Notes: generated by a model not told the origin, from the letters alone. Shown: positions 49,797-60,381, counted from the stretch's first letter. The stretch is DNA of 64,000 nt from Symbiodinium sp. CCMP2592 (GCA_905221615.1 CAJNDT010000005.1:248001-312000), one strand, 5' to 3'. A program made the numbers and translations.

Positions 49797-50001
49797 GCAG
49801 CTATGGGGGATACTTCCCCAAATCATCCTACGGTTGATGGTATAAATCCTGCATCACCTTAAGGACCCTAAACTATGGGAATTATGGTATATTCCTTATT
49901 ATGGGTCATGCAGGATTTATATCATCAACCGTAGTAATCCTTAGTATAGAAACCCTACATTCCTACTATATAAGTACTTTGGATCCTTTGGGAAAAGACT
50001 A
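49797..50001. mobile_element. H5 foldback with a nested H6 foldback (49827-49934)
   Basis: The outer H5 parts (ATACTTCCCCAAATCAT and AGTATAGAAACCCTAC) match the uninterrupted copy at 34356-34476. Between them lies a ~108-bp palindrome with arms CTACGGTTGATGGTATAAAT and TTTATATCATCAACCGTAG. Confidence 0.85.
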
Positions 50002-50425
50002 GAGGCCTCAGGGCTAAAAGAGGGTCTAAAGAATGGCAGGCGAGTTAGGGGTGACCCAAGGATCTCTGCAATCCAACAAGAGTTTAGGGCCGCGGGGTTT
50101 AGGGTTTAAGAGCTTAGGGTTTACCAGGGAGGAGAAGGTTAGCACTACAGTTAGATTCAGGAACCCTGGAAGCAGTATTGACGATTTGCCTATCGCCTAA
50201 ACCTTGTCGGCCTTTGAGCCCGCGTTGGGTGCGAATCCGACGCTGCGATGCATGGATTGTGAAAGCACCTAGCAGCACTTGGGGCAAGACTGCAACTGGA
50301 GTAGCGGATTTCCAAAAGACACATGCCGAAACTGAAAAAACCCTAAACCGCAAAACGACCCTAATCCTCAAACCGTGAACCTTTAAACCCTAGAACCTGC
50401 ACTCTCTCCCTCCGGCAGAAAGCTC

Positions 50426-50477
50426 CCAAGCTCTGGGGCGGCGGCTCGATCTCAGGGCTCCTCTTTGGCGGCCTGGG
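50426..50477 (-). CDS. Exon: Pro-rich
   Basis: Acceptor TTGCATCAG|CCC, 17 codons (PRPPKRSPEIEPPPQSL) and one base, donor CTTGG|GAGCTTT (GA). Phases fit the exons at 53277 and 49177. On the plus strand the same island reads KAPKLWGGGSISGLL. Confidence 0.5.
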
Positions 50478-50478
50478 C

Positions 50479-50635
50479 TGATGCAACTTAAGAGCCTTAA
50501 TAATTGGAACTGGGTCCTGATTTACGGCCTTCACTAGTAGTTAGAACAGGCTTCGGGGGTATAGTATACTAAAGCTATAATATGGACCCCCCCCACCCCC
50601 CGGAAACCTTATTCTAATTATGAAAGGCCCCTAAG
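50479..50635. mobile_element. H9 foldback (expanded)
   Basis: GAGCCTTAATAATTGGAACT and CTTATTCTAATTATGAAAGG arms, with a second H9-like start inside and a poly-C tract. Confidence 0.6.
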
Positions 50636-50730
50636 CCTAAACCCTAAACCCTAAAAATCCTAAACCCTAAACCCTAAAAATCCTAAACCCTAAACCCTAA
50701 AAATCCTAAACCCTAAACCCTAAACCCTAC
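50636..50730. repeat. CCCTAAACCCTAAAAATCCTAAA array
   Basis: A 21-22-bp unit repeated about four times, telomere-like. Confidence 0.9.
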
Positions 50731-50828
50731 ATTTGGGGCCTTAGAAATAGGAGTTAGGTTTTGCGGCGTCTGCAGACCCGAGCCTGAGACGAGCCAAGCT
50801 TCAAATGACTTGTGCATCGCGTGAACTT

Positions 50829-50856
50829 TCATACGTATATATATATATATATATGC
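50829..50856. repeat. (TA)n microsatellite
   Basis: Uninterrupted TATATA then GCATGCATG. Confidence 0.9.
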
Positions 50857-51162
50857 ATGCATGTATAACATATTTTATTTATGTATGAACGGTGTAGGCT
50901 TTAGGGTGTATAGGGTTTAGGGTATATATGTACAGCAAATGCTGGGTTTCCTCATTATGGTAACTTACATTAAGCATTCGACAAAGTTTGGATATAACTC
51001 CATGAATATGCTGCAGAGACGAGTCATGCTTCGAAGACCAGGAATCAAGCAACTGTAGAGGAAAATCCCACGGACAGGAAAATCTACGTGCGATGTTCCG
51101 CGGCCCAGCTGAAAGGTGCATCTTCTTCGAGCACACACAGGCTTCATTAGGAGCCTAGTACA

Positions 51163-51239
51163 GAGGCCTTAATTTTTAGAATAGGGTTTGGGGGGCCCAT
51201 TATACTGTAATCATAAAAAAAAGCCCCAGAATAGTATTC
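51163..51239. mobile_element. H9 foldback
   Basis: GGCCTTAATTTTTAGAATAG, TTATACTGTAATCATAA and CCCCAGAATAGTATT. Confidence 0.6.
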
Positions 51240-51453
51240 CCTAAGGGTCCATGTACCCAAGTAGTATATACTTTGGCCCCATGTACCTAGATAGGGAGTA
51301 CTTTATAAGGCTAAGTATACACTATTTGGGTGGCTGTCAAAATTGTGGCCCCTTTTTGGGCACCCTAAATATTTGGTGCCGTACTATAATAGGGACCTAA
51401 AAAGGGAGCGCAATTTTGACAAACACCCATTTGGGCACATGGACCCTTAGGGA
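51240..51453. mobile_element. H8 foldback with nested H7 (51328-51428) and ATTT duplication
   Basis: H8 arms CTAAGGGTCCATGTACCC and GGGCACATGGACCCTTAGGG are split by a 101-bp H7 (GGGTGGCTGTCAAAATTG to CAATTTTGACAAACACCC). ATTT flanks H7 on both sides and occurs once in the uninterrupted H8 at 60225 (ACTATTTGGGTACATGG). Confidence 0.9.
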
Positions 51454-51693
51454 TCGTCACAATTGTTTAGACCCCTACCCAGACCCCGGTAGGATCTAAA
51501 AAGTAGATCCCTGACGTAATGGGGGTTCCTATAAAGTACCCTTAGTAGTATAGGGCCCAAATTGGGGGATCTACTTCCTGGATCCTCCCGGGGGTCTGGG
51601 TATATTAGGAGCCTAAACTCGCCTTGAGCACACGTGTACGAAGGTCGCTCTCAAGAATTCGATTAGAAATTGCTTTCGAGCGTAGCTTTAGAT

Positions 51694-51791
51694 TTGGGAG
51701 TTTCCGAAAATTTGGGGTACCTTCTTCGTGGGTCCCTCTAATGAGGATCCATCCAAAGTGCTATATTAGGGTCCCCTTTTTCCGGAAACTT
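51694..51791. mobile_element. Foldback element, family H1
   Basis: TTGGGAGTTTCCGAAAATTT against CTTTTTCCGGAAACTTTTG. Confidence 0.75.
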
Positions 51792-51910
51792 TTGTTTGGT
51801 GATGTGGTTCTCAGGGATCGTGGTCTGGACGGTTTTAAGACATTCCAAATCTCAAGTGGGGACAAGGACGTCCATTTTGCAAGAGTAACTTGCGTCATGC
51901 AAGAAATTGT

Positions 51911-51911
<1 letters not shown>

Positions 51912-51943
<32 letters not shown>
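51912..51943. repeat. (TA)n microsatellite
   Basis: About 15 TA units. Confidence 0.95.
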
Positions 51944-51949
51944 TTAGGG

Positions 51950-52865
51950 ATGGGCCGTGTATCTGCAACAGGTGTGCTCATAAGACTATACTTACGTATT
52001 AGCGCTCAATTCTAAGTTTTTGCCATTGTCCGCTAAGCGGCCATCAATGCAAAAACTAAGGCTTCAGTTAAGTCCCATTTTGGGAGAGAACAAGTCAGTG
52101 AGCAGGAAACGCGGCTACATATGGGGAAGGATTCAAATCATTTTCTCGATTCCCAATACAAAAAACACCATACTGCTCAAGTTCAAGTTCTGGTGTTCCA
52201 CCTGCGAAAGGAGGTAAGTACGCCCGATTTGTACGCAGCATCTCAGAAAAAGAGCAAGTGCTTGTGCCCGTGTGTGTGTGTGTGCTGTAATCTCCGAGTT
52301 GCCGCACTTTTGTGTCCTTCTTGTCGTAACATGGTTGTAGTACTGAACCCTGCGAAGAATATTGAACTTCCCAGCCTCTATTACGTGGTGTTGAGGGCTA
52401 TTGCAAAGGTTTCCAATGGTTGGGCCTTGATAGCTAGAATAGGGTTGGGTGCCGGGGTAGATGATACGACATTGTACTAGTTTCATGTGTAGCGAACCTA
52501 AGAAACCAGAGTAATCATTGCGAATTGTTTAAGCAGCTATATTAGGTTCTCCCAGTGCGACACTTCTAGAGGGTCATGGCCTGCTTGCAAAATTGTGCTG
52601 GTTACTGTTAACATCATTCTTCATGTCATTGTGTGCTAGAGATTACAAGGTTATGAGGCTCAGGGCTCCGAATTTGTACTTCGGTCAAACCTTCCCGCTC
52701 GAAACGTTCAGGAACAGCCATTGATTGTCCTACCGAGCTGGGTAGAGTGTGGCACTGATGGGCAGTTTTCCCAAGCCTTTGCAAACAGTCTCCAGTCATG
52801 GGTTCAAGCTTCTGGGATTATTGTGGTTGCTTGAATGTGAGTAAATCGGTTGAAGGGGCTTGAGG
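51950..52865. other. Intron DNA, nothing confident
   Basis: Frames on both strands at 52121-52486 include a GT repeat (52272-52284) and a partial H9 (52422-52480). No supported exon. Confidence 0.4.
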
Positions 52866-52867
52866 TT

Positions 52868-52975
52868 TAATGTTGGAGCCTAAATAATTACCAATACTGT
52901 CTTGGGGTTCCTTGTTATGCATAGTTATAGTATAATATCCCCAAAATCTTATTCTGATTATTAAGACCCCCCCCT
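52868..52975. mobile_element. H9 foldback
   Basis: GAGCCTAAATAATTACCAAT and CTTATTCTGATTATTAAGAC arms. Confidence 0.7.
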
Positions 52976-53276
52976 AGTATGCTGCAAGAGGTTCTCGAAC
53001 CTTCAAGATCTTATGCCATCCGGTCGTTGTTCAGTTCGTGTAGATCCAGAGAATTACCTTCGGCAGGGTCTCCTAACCCTATACCCGAGAAACGCTAAAC
53101 CCCTGGGCGAAGTCAATAAACCTATACTATACCCCACTTAGAACCATAATCAACAAAACATGTTTAATATTCTCTTGGGTTTGATATGAACAAACATGAA
53201 AAACACATAATTCCTAAGGAGACTAAGCATATGCTTATAAACCCCAGGCGAAACAAGCTGGTCGAGGTCCCGGAAC

Positions 53277-53328
53277 CTGGAGGCGGGAGCCGCGGTCGGC
53301 GCAGCCTTTGGCGTCACGGTCCCAAGAC
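53277..53328 (-). CDS. Exon
   Basis: Acceptor TGCCCAG|G, 17 codons (SWDRDAKGCADRGSRLQ), donor CTCCAG|GTTCCGG. It completes a Trp codon split with the exon at 54839 and ends in phase 0. Codon position 3 is almost all G/C. Confidence 0.65.
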
Positions 53329-53779
53329 CTGGGCATGGCCCTAAAACCCGACAACTTGTGAGAACCTGGGCTCCGAAACAGTAAGGGTAGGTAATCAATC
53401 GTGTTCGTACTGTTTGACTTCAGGAAGAGAAGCCTGAAATACAAAGGGCGAAAGGGGAATTCAGGAGCCCTAACCCCATTCACCCAGAATTCTGAAATCC
53501 AAAACGCTTTAAACTATGAGCCCTAAACCCCTGAACCCCACCCTCAAAACCCTAAAGGTTCTGCAGCCCTGTTGCCGTCATAGCAAAATTGCTAACCCGA
53601 AATGCAGGACAGCTTGGAACACGGCCTGCTAGGATGTGAAATCACTTTGCGCTACCCTAGACTCCAAGATCATGACTGAACCTGTTTGGAAGATAACGTT
53701 TGAGGAACATCTGAAGCTGACAGAGGGGATTAGCGCTGAGAAGGTCATTTATCGCACAGCCAAGGGCTCCAAAACCACA

Positions 53780-53840
53780 AACCTCAAACCCTAAACCCTA
53801 AAAACCCTAAACCCTAAAAACCCTAAAAACCCTAAACACA
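53780..53840. repeat. CCCTAAA/CCCTAAAAA array
   Basis: Short telomere-like run. Confidence 0.85.
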
Positions 53841-53939
53841 CAACTCTGCAATCCCCAATCCATAAGGCATGAATGGAGTTTCACTTGTCGGGCGGTTCGG
53901 GATCCCTGGCATTTCCAGGTTTTAGCTTTCTGAAGCTCT

Positions 53940-54057
53940 TACGGTAGAAGCCCAAAAGTTGGAAACCCAATAGCCTCAATCTTTAAGAGTAATGTATAGG
54001 GAATCCTAGCACTATTTGTCCTTCATCCGGTTTCCAACTTTTTGGGGTTTACTATAC
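53940..54057. mobile_element. Foldback element, family H10
   Basis: GGTAGAAGCCCAAAAGTTGGAA-type arm (53942 on) against TTTCCAACTTTTTGGGGTTT, with the GTATAGGGAATCCTAGCACT core shared with 35832. Confidence 0.8.
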
Positions 54058-54059
54058 TG

Positions 54060-54835
54060 GAAACCTGCATATCAAATACAAAAGCCTGCAAGTTGATAAG
54101 GACTCCTCTCAAGAGGCTATAGTTTAACATACCCAAGCCCTAGTCAAACGCTCAAGCCCCTGGTATCTGCAGCGTTTGCCTGAATCTTCATATGTGTGTA
54201 TAACTATTCAGACCTCTACAATACATCGTAAGCATTCAGCAGTGTTTAATGCGCCCTGCTGCAAGTGCTACCATGTACTGGTTACCATACAACCATTACA
54301 ATAAGGACTGCCATGTAATCAATGCTGTGTCGGTACTCGAATGCTTACGACAAGGACTACCACAACCATAACTTGAAGTACTATATAAGGGACACGTATT
54401 ATAGTCATTACTGTAAGGGCTACAATAATGAGTCCTCCAAGTCTTAAAAACTACAAAGATTATACCAATTACAGCAAGGGCTACAATAATAATGAGTCCT
54501 CCAAGTCTTATATGCTACAAAGGCGAACAAGGCCAAAAGAGATCCGACGGGGTGGCGAAAATGTGAATCACTCACTCACACCAGAAATAGTCCTAATTGA
54601 AGCAAGGACGTTCCTCACCCTAAGCCCTAAATCCCAAAGTCCAAAACCATACACCCCGAGGCCGACTCTCCAATTCTTGTACCTGCACCCCACTGGTAGG
54701 GCCCCAAAACAGCACGTAAGCCAACATTAGGATAGGGATATCCCATATAAACCCCCTTATAATAAGGCCCAATAAGGTAGGGATATCCGTATAAAATGCT
54801 TATGCTTATGTGCTTTTTGGCTCCCTGAACTGGGG
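54060..54835. other. Intron DNA, nothing confident
   Basis: Imperfect repeats around 54420-54510 (ATAATGAGTCCTCCAAGTCT twice). Confidence 0.45.
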
Positions 54836-54838
54836 CAC

Positions 54839-54870
54839 CAGCTTTCCAACTTGCGAAGGTCACGGACAGC
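54839..54870 (-). CDS. Micro-exon (32 bp)
   Basis: Acceptor ATGGGTCCAG|GCT, ten codons ([10 protein letters not shown]) and TG, donor AGCTG|GTGCCCC. Phase 0 start fits 55371-55451, and the TG|G Trp codon fits 53277-53328. Confidence 0.55.
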
Positions 54871-55238
54871 CTGGACCCATGGTAGCTGTCGGTTCAAGTT
54901 CAGAGGTGAAGGATTCAGGTTCCAGGTTCTTTGATTGAAATGAAGTTGTGAGTCTCTCTAGTTTGAAACTATAGTTACGATAAAGTTTTTTGGGCGGGTA
55001 TGGTATAATGTAAACAGAACAAGGCCTTGGAACTAACAGGGAACAACGGATCCGCATAAGTATGAACGAGGTTGCAGCCTCGACACACCACTGGCTGTTG
55101 CAGCGGATGATACTAGCAAGTTGAACGGAAGAAAACACTCCGATACAGAGTTGGGGACATCGCACGATCCCGGCAAACAGCCGCGGCAGCAGAGCAAGAG
55201 CACACAACCCTCTATATATATGTATATACAAACAGAAA

Positions 55239-55239
<1 letters not shown>

Positions 55240-55278
<39 letters not shown>

Positions 55279-55283
55279 CACAC

Positions 55284-55347
<64 letters not shown>

Positions 55348-55350
55348 AAT
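55240..55350. repeat. Long (TA)n block
   Basis: Nearly pure TA with ACACAC and AAATAT interruptions. The Ile/Tyr-rich frames here are products of the repeat. Confidence 0.95.
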
Positions 55351-55370
55351 ATATACACAAAAACACACAC

Positions 55371-55451
55371 AGCTTCCCCCCCCCCGCCACCCTTTTTCCC
55401 GGCCTTCTCTGCCGCCACCTTCTCTGCCATCAAGGCTGCCAAAGCTGCTTC
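55371..55451 (-). CDS. Exon: Ala/Lys/Glu coiled-coil with Gly run
   Basis: Acceptor CTGAAACTTCAG|GAA, 27 codons ([20 protein letters not shown] then GGGGGEA), donor GCT|GTGTGTG. The glycine run is coded by a G10 tract, a possible length-variable site. Unspliced, the frame extends upstream into a hydrophobic stretch (MRNYMLLLPLIFVVAILLLL), which might instead make this a first exon of a membrane protein. Confidence 0.6.
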
Positions 55452-55957
55452 CTGAAGTTTCAGCAGCAGGAGAATGGCAACTACAAATATAAGGGGCAAC
55501 AGCAGCATGTAGTTGCGCATATATACAGCTGAGCCCCATAACACTAATCCTGAAACTATATATGAGACAAACTCCGTTAGCAGTTGGGCGCCGAGGTTCT
55601 CCGTCGGTGGCAGAGTATCCCTGAGCCATTACGAGAATGGTTTCTTTTCAATAGCACAGAACCTGATGCATTGTAGGTTTGGCATTGAGTGCTTGGGGCT
55701 TCGAGCCCAGGGTTTTGAGGTAATAGAGATTCGCGGGCTTGGGGTTCAGGGGTTGGTGATCTTCGCTGCCCCTCAGAAACCAACATCCCTGTCAGGTGCC
55801 GTCATTTTCAAACACAAATGCACCTCAACACTCACTCCCTAAACCTTCAAATCTTCAACTCATAAACTAGAAGCTAGCTGTTGTCGATCGATTTATCGGG
55901 GTCGTGGCATGGGATTTTGAAGGGGCTTATGAAAAAGCTATGTGAGGAGGTCTCGAC

Positions 55958-55998
55958 AAAGGCTCCGGTCATGCGACGAAAGGTCGTTGCAGGGCGTC
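55958..55998 (-). CDS. Candidate exon
   Basis: Acceptor CTTCGATAG|GA, 13 codons (RPATTFRRMTGAF), donor TTT|GTCGAGA. Borders are average, but it has exactly the phases needed between 56784-56838 and 55371-55451. Confidence 0.45.
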
Positions 55999-56384
55999 CT
56001 ATCGAAGACTTGTGGAAAAGCTATGTCATTTCAGGGTTTAGGGTGTTGGGTTTAGGGGTTTAAAGTTTCGACAGAGGTCACTCTATGAGTGGGGAGTCTG
56101 TTCGCGGAAGTGGGTCCCAAAGCAAATCGTCAATATGACTCATAGCGGGCTCGCAGTTGCCTTCGGGCTCCTGTCTCCTAACTGTATTTATTTTGGAACA
56201 CGCCAGCCGGGACCTTGCCGTTTGCCTTCGTGGCAAGGATTTTTGATTACATATTACAGCAACTCCCGACGAAGCCCCGGAGGAAAGCTGCGTCCTTCTC
56301 ACCTCAACAAACATGTACAAATACCTATCGGTCTTAAAATGCTGCATCTGCCGCAACGGCACCTGCCAAATACCAAACCCGAAA

Positions 56385-56783
56385 CCCCAAACCCAACACC
56401 TCAAACCCTACACCACAATCAACTCCTGCAAACCCTAAGCCCCAAACCCTGAAGCCTAAAAGAAAGAACCCCCGAACCTCAACCAAATCCTGTAAACCCT
56501 AAACCCCTATCCCTAAAACACCCAAAACCCCAAACACAAAGCTTGAAATCCTACATCCCCAGCCCTTCTTCTAGACATAAACCTCAAACCCTAGTAACCC
56601 TATAAGCCCCCAAACCGAAAAACCTAAACCCTTAACTGTAAAACCGAAACCCTAAATCCCAAACCCCCAAAACACCCCTACACTCTAAAACCTAAACCCT
56701 AAATCCCAAACCCCCGAACCCCTAAACTCTCCAAAACCTAAACCCTATAAATCCCAAACCCCTAACCCCCCCAAGACCTAAAC
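56385..56783. repeat. Degenerate CCCTAAA tract
   Basis: About 400 bp of CCCTAAA, CCCCAAA and CCCGAAA variants. Confidence 0.9.
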
Positions 56784-56838
56784 CGTCCTCCGCAGAGAGT
56801 GCGTCCCTGAGCCGTCCCAGACTGGCCTGCCGAGCCGG
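56784..56838 (-). CDS. Exon
   Basis: Acceptor AACCCCGAG|CCG, 18 codons (PARQASLGRLRDALSAED) and one base, donor GACG|GTTTAGG. A GC-rich island directly between two telomere-like tracts; helical. Confidence 0.6.
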
Positions 56839-56862
56839 CTCGGGGTTCTAGAGCACTGGGTC

Positions 56863-57075
56863 TATTTAGGGGTTTAGGGTTTAGGGGTTTAGGGTTTAGG
56901 GCTAGGGTCTACAGGGTTTAGGGTTTAGGGTTATAGGGCTTAGGGTCTATAGGGTTTAGGGTTTAGGGGTTTAGGGTTTAGGGCTTGGGGGTTTTATAGG
57001 GGTTTAGGGTCTATAGGGTTTAAGGTTTAGGGGTTTAGGTTTAGGGCTTTAGGGGTTTATGGTCTATAGTAGTCC
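56863..57075. repeat. TTTAGGG tract with GGTCTATAGGG variant
   Basis: TTTAGGG units interspersed with GGGTCTATAGGGTTTAGG blocks; opposite orientation to 56385-56783 across the exon. Confidence 0.9.
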
Positions 57076-57196
57076 CAACTCTAAGCAAAAACGAATAACT
57101 AGAATGGAGACTATAAGTCGTGTTTAGGGACCCAAGCCCCAGTGCGAGCCTCCAAAGCTCTAGGAGTCAAGAGCTCATGTTGCTCAGAACTGATAT

Positions 57197-57278
57197 GGGC
57201 AGTTGTAATTACCTCAAAATAAGAGGTGCCGCATAAGAACAGGGACCCCAAAAAGTATCCTAATATTGACAACCACCG
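57197..57278. mobile_element. H7 foldback with ATAT duplication
   Basis: 82 bp, an internally shortened copy (GGGCAGTTGTAATTACC to ATTGACAACCACCG), flanked by ATAT at 57193-57196 and 57279-57282. Confidence 0.75.
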
Positions 57279-57670
57279 ATATTCATAAGGAATTACATCA
57301 TTAGGGTTTAGGATGGCTTAGGGTTGCGTCATATTACGAGGACCTGCAGAAGCAGGTGATAGAGGACTCTTGTCCTCCAAGCTCGGGTTAAACTATCTCC
57401 ACATCCCGAACCCCGTTATGCCCCTTTCCTGCGAGACGAATGATTACGAGCCCCTACCCCTCGTATAAGATAAGTCCCTTGTTTGAAATTGAACCTCGAA
57501 GCCATTAAGGGTAATTTTATTTAGTTTCACCCTTAAGGCCATGCTCGGATCCAACCCCAAAGCCCTTAAAGGCCCGAAGATCCCAAATTCTGAAACCTTC
57601 GGTCCCAAACTCAGCTTCAACTGTAAAGCCTGGAAGCGCAAAACCCTGAAACCCTAGAGCCCTAATTACC

Positions 57671-57787
57671 CCAGTAAGGTAAAAGCTAGAAAGTTGGAAT
57701 ATGATTATCCTAACCCTTCTATGGTAAATTATCGGGTATCCTACCAAGAAACCATATTCCAACTTTCTGGAGTTCCCTGTAACCCAG
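57671..57787. mobile_element. Foldback element, family H10
   Basis: AAAAGCTAGAAAGTTGGAAT against TATTCCAACTTTCTGGAGTT. Confidence 0.8.
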
Positions 57788-57799
57788 TGATGCCGCAAC

Positions 57800-58460
57800 C
57801 CCAAACTCACATCCATAAGCCCTATACGCCCCTAGCCCTACAACCTTGCAAGCCCTTCTAAATACCCTCACACTAAAATGCCCTCAGCCCTGAAGCATTG
57901 GGCTTCAACCCAGACGTTGAACCGTAAATCTGCAAACCTACACCAATCTACATCTGAATCCCCAAATCCATCAGCAAAAACGACGGATCAAACCAACCCT
58001 ATCTTAGACCCACCGACAAGAAGAAAGTCAAAACAACCTCGACCCCAAATCCACGAAAACACGAAAGCATACAACAACCGTAAAGCCACACAGGTGACAA
58101 GAACGAGCAAGCAAAACAACAACACACACACACACACATACGCAAACGCAAGCACAAACACAGACACACACACACACACAGACAGACAGAAACTAACAGA
58201 CAAGACCCTCCCTAAACCCTGAACCCGAAACTCCAAACCCTAAACCCGAAACCCTAAAACCCTAAAGCCACAAACCCTGAACACCCTAAACCGCCAAACC
58301 GAAACCCTGTTAGACCCTAAATGCCCCTTATTTGGGACCATATACCCCTATTTGAGGGTACAAGGGGGGGTCCTGGACACCGAAACGAGGCCCGAACTTC
58401 AACCATAAACCCTCTAAGCCCTAAGCCCTGAAACCCTAGACCCTAAACCCTAAACCGCCG
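57800..58460. other. Intron DNA; CA-rich tract and CCCTAAA words
   Basis: (CA)n-like stretch at 58120-58200 and degenerate CCCTAAA at 58200-58330. No exon. Confidence 0.5.
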
Positions 58461-58463
58461 AAC

Positions 58464-58550
58464 CTCGGATTCGGCGACGTCCGCCTCCGCTTTCGCCTCC
58501 GCGGCCTCGGCTTCTGCGGCTTTGGCCTCCGCGGAGCGGAGCGCCTGGCA
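58464..58550 (-). CDS. Exon: Ala/Glu coiled-coil
   Basis: Exactly 29 codons (CQALRSAEAKAAEAEAAEAK and on to ESE). Canonical borders CCTCTGCAG|TGC and GAG|GTTCGGCGG, phase 0 at both ends. GC about 70% in a ~45% GC surrounding. One of the clearest exons in the window. Confidence 0.8.
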
Positions 58551-58763
58551 CTGCAGAGGATCCTCGAATTCATAGAGCTCCTAGACCTAAGAGTAACCTA
58601 GGAATATAAAGGGTGCCCTTTTTGGTTTAAAGGGGGTTATAAGGGAACTTAAACCCTCAAAAAGGGAGTAAGGGCCTACTCTGGATCCTAGGCTCCTTTA
58701 GGGGGTCTCTCGGGCTCTATAAGGGGGTTCGAACTTTTTTCATTGCAAAGGATCCTGGAGCTC

Positions 58764-58953
58764 ATATGGGAGTTTCCGAAAATTAGGGGTACCTTTAAAG
58801 GGATCTATAAGGGTTCCTTCAAGGGATCGATAAGGGTTCTAATAAAATAGAGTTTCCAAAAATTAGGGGTACCTTACTTGGGGTCCTTATACGGAGGATC
58901 CTACTATTTAGGGTACTATAGTAGGGTCCCCTGTTTTCGGAAACTCCCACATA
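58764..58953. mobile_element. H1 foldback with a partial second copy inside
   Basis: Outer arms ATATGGGAGTTTCCGAAAAT and TTTTCGGAAACTCCCACAT; a second left arm AGAGTTTCCAAAAATTAGGG at about 58849 suggests internal duplication or nesting. Confidence 0.8.
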
Positions 58954-58959
58954 GGGCTG

Positions 58960-59605
58960 CTGTGAGGGATCTATAGGGCTAATTTACAGGGCTCCTTTAA
59001 GGGATCTATAGGGTTCTATAAGGGTTTAAGGCTCATCTTTTGGGGGATTCAGGGTTATTAGGGTTTATGAGTTTGCTTAGGGTTTACCCCCAAGGGCCCT
59101 TTCAAAGAGCCCTTATGGTCCTCAATAGCGGGTATTGCGCGTGTATGAGCGGGGAGTTGGAGGCTCCAGGATTTGTGTGTTTCCTATAAACCCTCTATAA
59201 TCCACAAAACCCGTCACCCTCAGCATCGTGAAATGCGAGGCTCCTCTACGAGATCCAGTCGGGATGCAAACATTGACGCATCAGAGCTCGGAAAAGGCTT
59301 ATGGTTGAGGGCTGGGGGTTTCGGGTACGATCCAGCAAGGTAAAGCGCTGAGATCTGGGCCCGTGCCAGAGTTCACAAACAAACTCGACTGTAGGCTTCA
59401 GGGTTTACGGCCCAGGCTTCAGCTTTTCGGGCCTTTCGCCATCCTGGGTCCAATCCGAACTGCCCTCTGAAACGACATGACACGAAGTGAAGTGGCACAA
59501 GCGAAGCGGCTTGGAAAACCCTGCACACTCACACGAATTGTAGCTTTAGGGTTGTTGGGCTCAGCTGAATACTCAACTCAGTGGTTTCGGCCTGACGGCT
59601 ACCTA
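58960..59605. other. Intron DNA, nothing confident
   Basis: AGGGTTCCTTTAAAGGGATC-type words and TTTAGGG remnants; no exon. Confidence 0.5.
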
Positions 59606-59615
59606 TGATTGAAAC

Positions 59616-59710
59616 CTTCCGCGCAAACATGTCGGAGCAGACTTCCTGGAGCTTGAGACGGGACACGTGCTCCACAACGAGCTCCTTCGTAGCATAGGGG
59701 CAGGTAGGGG
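59616..59710 (-). CDS. Exon
   Basis: Acceptor AACCAAAAG|CC, 31 codons (PTCPYATKELVVEHVSRLKL then QEVCSDMFARK), donor AAG|GTTTCAATC. It completes an Ala codon from the exon at 60266 and ends in phase 0, as the next exon needs. Confidence 0.75.
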
Positions 59711-59916
59711 CTTTTGGTTTCCTTTTCAATGTTTTGTGTATTCTACATTCAAGTATGCTTCAAAAGAAATCCTGAACCCTATAAACCCCTTAACCCCAAA
59801 CCCTGAACCCGAAACCCCAAACCCTATGTCCTAAACCTCAAAGCCGCGGACGCCTACACCAAACCTCAAAGCCCTTGAAGCCTTGGAACCCATGCTGCTA
59901 CAAAAGATCCAATATA

Positions 59917-60008
59917 GGGGCCTGAACAATTGGAAAAGGGTTTTGGGGTATATGATACTATAACTATGCTAAGGAACCCCCAAAATAGTATTGGTAATTA
60001 TTGAGGCC
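59917..60008. mobile_element. H9 foldback
   Basis: GGGGCCTGAACAATTGGAAA and AGTATTGGTAATTATTGAGG arms around TGATACTATAACTATG. Confidence 0.75.
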
Positions 60009-60185
60009 CCTGTCTTACCTCAACATACCCAAAACCATAGGCTCCATGTCACATGGGACCACGGCATGCAATATTCTTGCCAGAACCCAACAGGCTTTGG
60101 GGGCTTCGACGTGCCGAAAAGTCAAGATAACAAACTACAGATCCTCCGAGCACTGGAACAGGATTCGGCGTTTAGGGGTTGGCCT

Positions 60186-60252
60186 TAAATGTCCCTATAT
60201 AGGTACATTGGGGCCAAAGTATATACTATTTGGGTACATGGACCCTTAGGGC
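60186..60252. mobile_element. H8 foldback (uninterrupted right part)
   Basis: CCAAAGTATATACTATTTGG and GTACATGGACCCTTAGGG. This is the empty-site form for the H7 insertion at 51328. Confidence 0.7.
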
Positions 60253-60265
60253 CTGAAGCCAAGAC

Positions 60266-60381
60266 CGTCCTGGACCCAGCGCAGCAGCGTCTCACAGGGT
60301 GCAGAGGCCCTCGCAACTGCGGCGAGCTCCAGGGGTGCTTTCACGGGAACCTGCTCAGGCGAGACATCACAGGATGCAGGT
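60266..60381 (-). CDS. Exon
   Basis: Acceptor ACCTCAAAG|A, 38 codons (PASCDVSPEQVPVKAPLELA then AVARASAPCETLLRWVQD), donor GACG|GTCTTGG. The helix ending in C-x3-L-x-W-V loosely recalls the helix before the dynein stalk, but the similarity is too short to assign. Strong codon bias. Confidence 0.75.

Noticed and set aside
55033-55629. 198- and 176-codon frames with long Ile/Tyr runs
   Set aside because: They run through the (TA)n block; only the Ala/Lys/Glu island at 55371-55451 is retained.
60266-60381. Dynein heavy chain (C-x3-L-x-W-V helix)
   Set aside because: A single short resemblance; no P-loop or other dynein motif in any exon.
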